Assembly (NCBI GenBank): GCA_003644295.1
Contig: QNBZ01000058.1
Span: 1 to 7,446, forward strand
Reading direction: 5' to 3'
DNA: 7,446 bases
Origin: Planctomycetota bacterium
GTDB lineage: Bacteria; Planctomycetota; Phycisphaerae; Sedimentisphaerales; Anaerobacaceae
The notes under the pieces were generated by a model that was given only the letters and a program-made list of their open reading frames with translations, did not search any database and had not been told where the DNA came from. Position numbers and translations under genes: made by a program. Below are positions 1 through 5,508 of the stretch, piece by piece (the stretch's first letter is position 1; each line of letters starts with the position of its first letter).

Positions 1-1100
1 ATATTCATTAGTTTTCGAACCTTAATGTCGCCATTTTCCGGCACGCAGGTATCGGTTATCTGCCCGATGCCGAGGATGCTGCACTGGCCCGGCACAACAA
101 CCGGAATAAAGGATTCTATGCCGAATGCGCCGAGGTTGCTGACGGTGATGCATCCGCCTTCGAGGTCGTCGGGCGATAACTTGTTATTACGAGCTTTCTC
201 AATTAACGCTTTGCTGTCATTTGCGATTTGGGCGACATTCTTTTTTTGCACGTCTTTGATGATTGGCGCAACCAGTCCGTCCGGAACGGAGATTGCCAAG
301 CCGACGCCGATGCTGTCTGCTAATCTGATGGTTTCACCATCCAACTGGCCTGTCATAATTGGGAATTTCTCCATACCGATTGCAACCGCTCGCACAATAA
401 AATCGTTGTATGCGATTTTCACATCGCCGGTCTGATTTGATTTTGTTCTGAATTCGACAAGGTCGGTAACATCAGCTTTTACCGTCAGATAAAAGCAGGG
501 TATTTCGCGTTTTGACTGCAGCATTTTTTGTGCGGTGATTTTCTGCAGCCGGTTGAGGGCTATGGTCTGGCCGAGTTTGACCTCCGCTCCGGGTGCTGCC
601 GGTTCAGAGGGCTTCGAAGCAGCGGCTTTTTTGACATCCTGTTCGGTAATTCGGCCTGCTGGACCTGTGCCGGTGATGCCCGACAAATCCACACCAAGCT
701 CTTTGGCAAGTTTCTTCGCTCGTGGTGACGCCTTGACTTTGCCGATTGTCTCCGCCGGCTGTGGCTTGACCGGCTCGGCTGCTGGGGTTGCTGCCGCCGG
801 CACTTCGACAGTTGGTGCGCCGGCCTTTAGTGAGTCAACAAAGCTTTGTGGCACATCTTCGTCTTTGTCGCCGAGAATCAGAACCGGCTCTCCTACAGGC
901 AGCGTCTGGCCGTTTTCTACAAGGATATGCTTTACGAAACCATCAGCGGGTGATTCCATCTCGAGCGTGGCTTTGTCGGTTTCTATCTCGAAAATGACAT
1001 CGCCTTTTTTAACTTCACTGCCGATGCTGACCATACAACTTACGATTGTGCCTTCCTCCATTGTTTGGCCGAGCTGTGGTAATCTTATTTCCTTTGCCAT
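1..1100 (-). CDS. pdhC: Dihydrolipoamide acetyltransferase (E2) of the pyruvate dehydrogenase complex, C-terminus cut by window edge
   Basis: Translating the minus strand from the ATG at 1100-1098 gives 366 open residues reaching the window edge. E2 forms the core of the 2-oxoacid dehydrogenase complex and passes the acetyl group from E1 to CoA on a swinging lipoyl arm. One lipoyl domain is visible (about residues 2-77, with the lipoylated lysine K43 in ETDKATLE). An Ala/Pro-rich linker follows (about 93-120), then a peripheral subunit-binding domain (about 122-160, SPRAKKLAKELGVDLSGITG). The acyltransferase domain runs from about 175 onward (IPCFYLTV, SVPDGLVAPII, TVSNLGAFGI). The sequence stops at RKLMN, just before the expected catalytic HxxxDG motif, so some 60-70 residues lie outside. 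The start is supported by GAGGA six bases upstream. It is cotranscribed with the E1 gene; an E3 gene may follow off the edge. Substrate specificity (pyruvate versus acetoin or branched-chain acids) is inferred, not proven. Confidence 0.93.
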   Translation of the reverse strand, partial: MAKEIRLPQLGQTMEEGTIVSCMVSIGSEVKKGDVIFEIETDKATLEMESPADGFVKHILVENGQTLPVGEPVLILGDKDEDVPQSFVDSLKAGAPTVEVPAAATPAAEPVKPQPAETIGKVKASPRAKKLAKELGVDLSGITGTGPAGRITEQDVKKAAASKPSEPAAPGAEVKLGQTIALNRLQKITAQKMLQSKREIPCFYLTVKADVTDLVEFRTKSNQTGDVKIAYNDFIVRAVAIGMEKFPIMTGQLDGETIRLADSIGVGLAISVPDGLVAPIIKDVQKKNVAQIANDSKALIEKARNNKLSPDDLEGGCITVSNLGAFGIESFIPVVVPGQCSILGIGQITDTCVPENGDIKVRKLMN

Positions 1101-1110
1101 ATTAATCCTC
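1101..1110 (-). promoter_or_regulatory. Ribosome binding site of the E2 gene
   Basis: On the minus strand the bases before the E2 ATG read GAGGATTAAT, a good Shine-Dalgarno core (GAGGA) with five bases to the start codon. It directly abuts the last unit of the 14-bp repeat array, so the array ends exactly where the ribosome binding site begins. Confidence 0.7.
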
Positions 1111-1236
1111 GTATTTCGTATATCGTATTTCGTATATCGTATTTCGTATATCGTATTTCGTATATCGTATTTCGTATATCGTATTTCGTATATCGTATTT
1201 CGTATATCGTGTTTCGTATATCGTGTTTCGTATTAG
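1111..1236 (-). repeat. Tandem repeat, 9 x 14 bp (18 x 7 bp), between E1 and E2 genes
   Basis: Exactly nine head-to-tail 14-bp units fill 1111-1236. The minus-strand consensus is GATATACGAAATAC, which splits into two 7-mers, GATATAC and GAAATAC, differing at one base. The array is therefore eighteen copies of GAWATAC. Seven units are identical. The two nearest the E1 stop are diverged (GAAACAC in both, and CTAATAC at the end), as expected if the array grew from the E2 side. It starts one base beyond the E1 stop codon and ends at the E2 Shine-Dalgarno. It would be transcribed within the operon mRNA and shows no obvious self-complementarity, so it would act as an unstructured A-rich spacer, if it does anything. 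Confidence 0.95.
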
Positions 1237-3477
1237 TTAAACGATTGCCTTAACAGTTTCAACTATTTTTTCTACACTTGGTATGCTCGCCAACTCCAGC
1301 GGCTCGCTCATCGGCGGCGGTGCGTCAACAGCCGCCAAGTTGACCGGCGCTACGTCAAGATAATCAAAGCCGGTGCTGCCGTCTTCAAACTTATGAGCCA
1401 TAAGCTGGCCGGTTATCTCTCTGCCTGCTCCGCAGGTTCCGAAACCCTCGCTGACCGTGATGAGTCGTCCGGTCTTGCGAACCGAGTTAGCTACCGTCTC
1501 TATGTCGAGCGGCTTGAGTGTTCGCAGGTCAATTACCTCTGCGTCAATACTATGTTGCTCAGCCAGTATGTTAGCTGCCTGAAGCGACCACATCGCCATT
1601 CTGCTGTAGCTGACAATGGTAGCGTCTTTGCCTTCTCTTTTGACATCGGCGACGCCCAGCGGGATGATATAATCACCTTCAGGCACTGCACCGAGTTGGC
1701 CATAAGTTGCCTTATGCTCGATAAACACTACCGGATTGTCGCTGCGGATGGCTGCTTTGAGCAGACCCTTGGCGTCATAAGGCGTTGAAGGCATTACCAC
1801 ATAAAGTCCGGGCGGATGCATTAGCCAGGCCTCCAGTGATTCTGAATGGTGGGCAGCGATACATCTGCCGACTCCGCCTTCTGTTCGCAGAACCATCGGC
1901 ACTTTGGCTTTTCCTCCGAACATATAGCGGTTATAAGCGCCGACGTGGACAAGCTGGTCGAGCGCTATGGTAATAAAATCAACATACATAATCTCGGCAA
2001 TCGGTCTCAATCCGCGAAGGGCTGCGCCGACCGCGCCGCCGGTGATTGCCGCTTCAGATATTGCGGTATCAATAACCCTGCTGGTGCCGTATTTTTCCAG
2101 CAGCCCTGCGGTAGCGTGATATGCTCCGCCGTACAGCCCAACATCTTCGCCCATTATGATGACGTTTTCATCTCTTGCCAGCTCTTCGTCCTGAGCGGCA
2201 ATGATGGCCTGGGCCATTGTCATAATATCAACGCCGAACCGGGATTTGATTTGTTCTTTGCATTCTTCGGTTTTGGCTTTTTTCGTTTTGGCTGTTGACA
2301 AAGCGAATGCCGTCTCGAATGCTTTTGTTGCCTCGGCGATTTTTGCAGCGGTGGTTTTGTCGGCGTTGATAATTTCAGCAGGATAGGCCTCATTCACGTA
2401 AACGTCTTTAGCTACATCGGCTGGGTTTGGCCAAGGGCTGTCCAGACCGAATTTTGTGGCTGCCTCGATGGTATTAAATGCCTTGTCTTTTATAGCGTCA
2501 AGCTCTTGCTGCGTGGCGAGTTTTTCATCAAGCAGCTTTTTGGACAATACAGTAATAGGGTCTTTGTCGTGCCATATTTTCTCTTCTTCTTTGGTGCGGT
2601 ATGCGCGTGGGTCGCTTCGGCTGTGGCCATACCAGCGATAGGTCTTGGCCTCGAGCAGGGTCATTTGCATATCTTCTCTGGCCGTTTTGGCTGCGGAGCG
2701 TACCGCAAGAAAAACAGCGACTACATCCTGACCATCCATAATCGTAGCTGGTACGTTGTAAGCGTAAGCCCGCTCTGCGATATCTGTGATATTGCTTGCC
2801 TTTACAGTGCCTTTGACTTCACTGCCGGAAAACGGCACGCTCATTCCGTAGAGATTGTTCTCGATTATTACTACCAGCGGCACTTTCAGCGCTGAAGCCA
2901 TATTCATCGACTCGTGGAAAGTTCCGGTATTGGTGGAGCCATCGCCGAAGAACGAAACTACGATTTTTCCTGTTTTTTTGTATTTTTCAGCCAGAGCTGC
3001 TCCGACAGCCGGCGGCTGATTTCCGCCGACGATACCGGTCGAGCCGAGGTTGTTTTGCTTATCTACCTCGGCAATGTGCATTGAGCCGCCTCTGCCCTTG
3101 CAGTAGCCGGTTTCTTTGCCCATTAACTCGGCCATCATCCGATTCCAATGATTCTGGCGGTCATCTTCGCTGTCGGCATATTTGTTGCCGATAGCGCCGC
3201 AGTGGCCGTGGCCGCGGTGCGTTGAGCCGATGACATCGCCGCGCTCAATAGCGGCAGCGGCACCGACCGCAACGGCCTCTTCGCCGGCGTAAAGGTGAGA
3301 AGCTCCTTTGATGATGTTCTGACCCAGAAGCTCAAAAACCTTTTCCTCAAAAAATCGAATTTCATAGATACTCCTGAGCCAATCGGTCGCATCTTCGAGG
3401 GTAATAGTCCCGTCTTTTATAAGCTCTTTTAATTTCGGAACCGGCTTTTTCCGATTATCCTCAATACGAAAATCCAT
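1237..3477 (-). CDS. pdhA: Pyruvate dehydrogenase E1 component, fused alpha and beta subunits
   Basis: This enzyme is a thiamine-diphosphate-dependent 2-oxoacid dehydrogenase that decarboxylates pyruvate and acetylates the lipoyl group of E2. It has 746 residues. The alpha half (about 25-365) shows THRGHGH (86-92), the ThDP/Mg motif starting GDGSTNTG at 178 and ending ENN at 206-208, and the conserved loop RWYGHSRSDP (281-290). The beta half (about 415-746) shows GEDVG (443-447, with E444 at the position of the E1-beta catalytic glutamate), HHSESLEAW (543-551) and PSTPYDAKGLL (563-573). They are joined by an Ala/Lys/Glu-rich linker (about 370-412). Separate alpha and beta chains are more usual; the sum of their lengths matches this protein, so nothing is missing. 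No Shine-Dalgarno precedes the internal methionines M419/M421, which argues against a separate beta product. GAGAGGA lies eight bases before the ATG. It is the first gene of the operon with E2. Acetoin or branched-chain dehydrogenase is a less likely alternative. Confidence 0.93.
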   Translation of the reverse strand: MDFRIEDNRKKPVPKLKELIKDGTITLEDATDWLRSIYEIRFFEEKVFELLGQNIIKGASHLYAGEEAVAVGAAAAIERGDVIGSTHRGHGHCGAIGNKYADSEDDRQNHWNRMMAELMGKETGYCKGRGGSMHIAEVDKQNNLGSTGIVGGNQPPAVGAALAEKYKKTGKIVVSFFGDGSTNTGTFHESMNMASALKVPLVVIIENNLYGMSVPFSGSEVKGTVKASNITDIAERAYAYNVPATIMDGQDVVAVFLAVRSAAKTAREDMQMTLLEAKTYRWYGHSRSDPRAYRTKEEEKIWHDKDPITVLSKKLLDEKLATQQELDAIKDKAFNTIEAATKFGLDSPWPNPADVAKDVYVNEAYPAEIINADKTTAAKIAEATKAFETAFALSTAKTKKAKTEECKEQIKSRFGVDIMTMAQAIIAAQDEELARDENVIIMGEDVGLYGGAYHATAGLLEKYGTSRVIDTAISEAAITGGAVGAALRGLRPIAEIMYVDFITIALDQLVHVGAYNRYMFGGKAKVPMVLRTEGGVGRCIAAHHSESLEAWLMHPPGLYVVMPSTPYDAKGLLKAAIRSDNPVVFIEHKATYGQLGAVPEGDYIIPLGVADVKREGKDATIVSYSRMAMWSLQAANILAEQHSIDAEVIDLRTLKPLDIETVANSVRKTGRLITVSEGFGTCGAGREITGQLMAHKFEDGSTGFDYLDVAPVNLAAVDAPPPMSEPLELASIPSVEKIVETVKAIV

Positions 3478-3485
3478 ATTGATAA

Positions 3486-3492
3486 TCCTCTC
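3486..3492 (-). promoter_or_regulatory. Ribosome binding site of the E1 gene
   Basis: The minus strand reads GAGAGGA followed by eight bases and then the ATG at 3477-3475. This is a strong Shine-Dalgarno at normal spacing, and it fixes the start of the fused E1 protein. Confidence 0.75.
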
Positions 3493-3519
3493 AAATTAGT
3501 GTCAATATCAGTTTAGTTT

Positions 3520-3548
3520 AATATAAATCAGACCAACCAAATAAACAA
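3520..3548 (-). promoter_or_regulatory. Possible sigma-70-type promoter of the PDH operon
   Basis: On the minus strand TTGTTT (3548-3543) is followed by a 17-base spacer and TATATT (3525-3520, five of six matches to the -10 consensus). Transcription would start near 3513 and give a leader of about 35 bases containing the GAGAGGA site. A second AT-rich -10-like block (TATAAA, about 3578-3573) has a poorer -35. This is motif matching by eye in AT-rich DNA only. Confidence 0.35.
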
Positions 3549-3590
3549 CCGAAAACAACACAAACAGCTACATTTATACACACAAAAGGC

Positions 3591-3619
3591 ACAAAATCGA
3601 AACAAATCGAACATTTTGT
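3591..3619. promoter_or_regulatory. Candidate operator: direct repeat inside an inverted repeat between E1 and deoR
   Basis: AAATCGAA occurs twice (3594-3601 and 3604-3611), ten bases apart, so both copies face the same side of the helix. The pair is framed by ACAAAAT (3591-3597) and its reverse complement ATTTTGT (3613-3619). The site lies between the divergent E1 and deoR genes. DeoR-family repressors often bind repeated sites next to their own gene, so this is a reasonable but unproven operator. Confidence 0.35.
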
Positions 3620-3621
3620 AA

Positions 3622-3650
3622 TTGACGTCAGGGCTAAAATAGAGTACAGC
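3622..3650 (+). promoter_or_regulatory. Weak candidate promoter of the deoR-type gene
   Basis: TTGACG (3622-3627, five of six matches to the -35 consensus) lies 17 bases before TACAGC (3645-3650), a poor -10. The -35 overlaps the perfect 8-base palindrome TGACGTCA (3623-3630), which could itself bind a regulator. The spacing is right but the -10 is weak, so this is only a suggestion. Confidence 0.25.
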
Positions 3651-3664
3651 ATACAGAGTTCTAC

Positions 3665-3692
3665 GATATACGATTCACGAAATACACGATAC
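3665..3692 (+). repeat. Short degenerate copy of the 7-bp repeat in front of deoR
   Basis: Consecutive 7-mers GATATAC, GATTCAC, GAAATAC and ACGATAC occupy 3665-3692. Two are identical to the two halves of the 14-bp unit found between E1 and E2, in the same orientation relative to the downstream gene. As at E2, the last unit reads ATAC and runs straight into GAG just before the start codon. Confidence 0.7.
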
Positions 3693-3698
3693 GAGAAA

Positions 3699-4493
3699 AT
3701 GGGTATTGCAGCAGAAATCAGACGCAAACGGATACTTGAACAGCTTGGCTCAACAGGGCGGGTTTATGTAAAGGACATCTCACAAGCTCTTGGCGTAACC
3801 GAAGTTACAGTCAGGCGGGACCTGGGGCTTTTAGCGAGTAAGGGCCTGCTGAACAAGACCTACGGCGGGGCGGTTTTGGCAGCACCGGAAGTCAAAGCTT
3901 CAGTGCGATACCGCCAAAAGCGGAAGCTCACCGCAAAGAAAGTTATCGGCAAACTGGCAAGTAAGCTAATCAGAGACGGCGATGTTATCTATCTTGAGGC
4001 CGGCTCGACCTGTTATGAAATCATTCCATACCTGACGGATAGAAAAAAACTTACGGTTATCGTCAACTCGCTGTATCTAATGCGCCGACTACACGAGATG
4101 ACGACGCACAATATAATAATTATTGGCGGCCAATATCGACCGGACAGAATGGATATGGTTGGGCCGGGGGCCGAGATAGCTATCGGGCAATTGGGCGGAT
4201 TCAGGGCATTTACCGGCGCCGATGATATTACAATAGATGCCGGCATCAGCGGAGCCGATGTTGTTACTGTTGGATTTGCGAAGATGGTTCTAAAAAGGGC
4301 CAGCGAGGTTATCTTCGTCGGCGACCATACCAAATTCGACAATCCCGCTCTCTACAAGATTGCCGACATTGACCAACTCGATTATATCGTAACTGATACC
4401 CGCCCAGCCAACGCTTGGCGTATTGCGGCCAGGAAGAACCACATAAAATTGATTTATCCGAAAGTGGGTAAATGCCTAAGTACTAAACTCTAA
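3699..4493 (+). CDS. DeoR-family transcriptional regulator
   Basis: This is a 264-residue cytoplasmic DNA-binding protein of the usual DeoR length. The N-terminal winged helix-turn-helix (about 5-60) has the family signature: ISQALGVTEVTVRRDLGLL (27-45), then GLLNKTYGGAV (49-59). The C-terminal sensor domain (about 78-235) shows EAGSTCYEI (100-108), NSLYLM (123-128) and GDHTKF (208-213), matching the phosphosugar-binding fold of the family. The glutamate in EAGST replaces the more usual aspartate. The last residues, STKL and the stop, are written by the edge of the repeat element that follows, so the natural C-terminus may have been altered. Only GAG three bases before the ATG could serve as Shine-Dalgarno, so translation may be weak. 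It is divergent from the PDH operon, which it may regulate; its effector cannot be read from the sequence. Confidence 0.9.
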   Translation: MGIAAEIRRKRILEQLGSTGRVYVKDISQALGVTEVTVRRDLGLLASKGLLNKTYGGAVLAAPEVKASVRYRQKRKLTAKKVIGKLASKLIRDGDVIYLEAGSTCYEIIPYLTDRKKLTVIVNSLYLMRRLHEMTTHNIIIIGGQYRPDRMDMVGPGAEIAIGQLGGFRAFTGADDITIDAGISGADVVTVGFAKMVLKRASEVIFVGDHTKFDNPALYKIADIDQLDYIVTDTRPANAWRIAARKNHIKLIYPKVGKCLSTKL

Positions 4494-4627
4494 ATCCTAA
4501 ACAAATTCCAATATCGAAACTCAAATGACCAAAACAGCCGTTTTCTGATGTGCACAGGTATTTTGAACATTTGAAATTTAGTCATTTGATATTGTTTAGG
4601 GTTTAGATATTAGGATTTAGGATTTTA
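4483..4627. repeat. Degenerate inverted-repeat (MITE-like) intergenic element
   Basis: The left arm contains CTAAATCCTAAAC (4490-4502) and TCAAATGAC (4521-4529). The right arm contains GTCATTTGA (4581-4589, exact complement) and GTTTAGGGTTTAG (4594-4606, 12 of 13 complementary to the left). A small hairpin, AAAAC-agcc-GTTTT (4531-4544), and the palindrome TGTGCACA (4549-4556) lie between the arms. The right end continues as TTAGGATTTAGGATTTTA-type direct repeats. The arms are unequal, so the element is decayed. It carries no ORF. It fills most of the 200-bp gap between the convergent deoR and glycosylase genes and overlaps the deoR stop codon. The remaining 4628-4693 is AT-rich with weak short hairpins only. 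Confidence 0.65.
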
Positions 4628-4693
4628 CTGTTGTGTTCATTTATTTTTCTATTCAATCACCAATAAATTGAATTGGTATTACTTGTCTGAGCG

Positions 4694-5440
4694 TTAAGGG
4701 ATTGGCAGGCCGAGTTCGGACAGAACCTTTTTCATATCTTCCCAGACCTTTTGTCGATTTTCCTTTGAATAGTTGCGCAGCAGATACGCTGGGTGGTAAG
4801 TTGCCATAAGCTTTATAGGCGGCCTGCCGATGCCGGTATAGTATTCGTGGAACTGGCCTCGCAATTGGCCTATCGACTTGGTGCTGTTCAGCAAAGTCTT
4901 GGCGGCTGGAGCCCCCATTGCTACAATGACCTCGGGGTTTATCAACTCAATCTGCCTTTGAAGGTATGGCAGACAGTTTATTATCTCATCTGGGCGTGGG
5001 TCGCGGTTGCCCGGCGGACGGCATTTTATGATATTTCCGATATAAACCTCACTTCGCTTCAGCCGCATAGCAGCGATTATTTTATCTAAGAATTTGCCTG
5101 CTCTGCCGACAAAAGGCCTGCCGGTGGCGTCTTCATCGGCGCCGGGTCCTTCGCCGACAAAAAAGATTCGAGCATTCGGGCTGCCTTCTCCGGGTACGGC
5201 GTTTGTGCGCAGCGAGCCGAGGCCGCATTTGTGGCACTGGCGAACTTCGTCGGCGATTGCTGCAAGCCCATTTATCACATCCCGGGTATGCTCGTTAGCT
5301 TCTGTTTGTTCCTGCATAGCATTTGGCCCAATTGGCACAAAGCCGCCGGCAAAAAATTCGTTCATCTCAATGTGCTGGCGAACGACTTTATTGATATTCA
5401 CATCCTTTGCCATCGCAGCAAATTGTAATGACAGTTCCAT
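4694..5440 (-). CDS. Uracil-DNA glycosylase, family 4 (4Fe-4S type)
   Basis: This enzyme removes uracil from DNA, starting base-excision repair of deaminated cytosine. It has 248 residues, with the catalytic domain at about 60-245. The iron-sulphur ligands are C69 and C72 (CHKC), C140 (IIKCRPPGNRDP) and C156; the C-x2-C, x67, C, x15, C spacing is that of family 4. Motif 1 is GEGPGADED (96-104) and the second active-site motif is HPAYLLRN (216-223). These separate it from the cluster-free family 1 (Ung). The first 55 residues are an unconserved extension. The start is uncertain. The first ATG (5440-5438) has no Shine-Dalgarno and lies 11 bases after the gdhA terminator. A promoter-like pair overlaps it, placing a likely transcript start at the second in-frame ATG (M10, 5413-5411), which would give a leaderless 239-residue product. 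It is convergent with the deoR gene. Confidence 0.93.
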   Translation of the reverse strand: MELSLQFAAMAKDVNINKVVRQHIEMNEFFAGGFVPIGPNAMQEQTEANEHTRDVINGLAAIADEVRQCHKCGLGSLRTNAVPGEGSPNARIFFVGEGPGADEDATGRPFVGRAGKFLDKIIAAMRLKRSEVYIGNIIKCRPPGNRDPRPDEIINCLPYLQRQIELINPEVIVAMGAPAAKTLLNSTKSIGQLRGQFHEYYTGIGRPPIKLMATYHPAYLLRNYSKENRQKVWEDMKKVLSELGLPIP

Positions 5441-5450
5441 ATTTTCACAA
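5422..5450 (-). promoter_or_regulatory. Candidate promoter of the uracil-DNA glycosylase gene
   Basis: On the minus strand TTGTGA (5450-5445, four of six) is followed by exactly 17 bases and TACAAT (5427-5422, five of six). The -10 is eight bases before the second in-frame ATG at 5413, so RNA would begin at or very near that codon. The promoter lies immediately after the gdhA terminator, where a fresh promoter is needed. Confidence 0.45.
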
Positions 5451-5451
5451 C

Positions 5452-5487
5452 AAAAAAAGGACGCCTATCAACAACAAGCGCCCTTTT
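5452..5487 (-). terminator. Intrinsic terminator of gdhA
   Basis: Reading the minus strand, AAAAGGGCGC (5487-5478) pairs with GCGTCCTTTT (5464-5455) in a ten-base stem with one G-T wobble. A 13-base loop separates the arms, and the hairpin runs into seven consecutive T (5458-5452). It begins 21 bases after the gdhA stop codon. Its T run ends 11 bases before the first ATG of the glycosylase gene. Confidence 0.9.
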
Positions 5488-5508
5488 GAGGTCTATGTCT
5501 CGGTTTTT

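Noticed and set aside
535..1236. Plus-strand ORF of 233 residues ending in a repetitive Ile/Ser/Tyr/Phe/Arg-rich tail, which resembles a repeat protein.
   Set aside because: It is antisense to the E2 gene, and the repetitive tail is only the translation of the 14-bp DNA array. The minus-strand E2 protein has unmistakable lipoyl, subunit-binding and acyltransferase motifs.
1111..1236. The repeat array as a CRISPR array or an iteron-type origin.
   Set aside because: There are no spacers between units, the unit is only 7/14 bp, there are no cas or rep genes, and it sits inside an operon between two coadapted genes.
2221..2229. Internal start (M419/M421) for a separate E1 beta subunit.
   Set aside because: No Shine-Dalgarno precedes it, the frame is continuous with the alpha half, and there is no stop codon or gap in the linker.
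1393..2895. Several plus-strand ORFs of 60-150 residues opposite the E1 gene.
   Set aside because: They are shadows of the E1 coding frame, with no recognisable motifs and no ribosome binding sites, and the E1 protein is intact throughout.
3623..3630. TGACGTCA, identical to the eukaryotic cAMP response element.
   Set aside because: Eukaryotic CRE-binding factors are not relevant in a bacterium, and an 8-base palindrome can occur by chance; kept only as a possible part of a local operator.
4651..4677. Short inverted repeats ATTCAAT/ATTGAAT and ACCAAT/ATTGGT downstream of the glycosylase gene, considered as a terminator.
   Set aside because: The stems are AT-rich, only 6-7 bp, mutually exclusive, and not followed by a T run on either strand.
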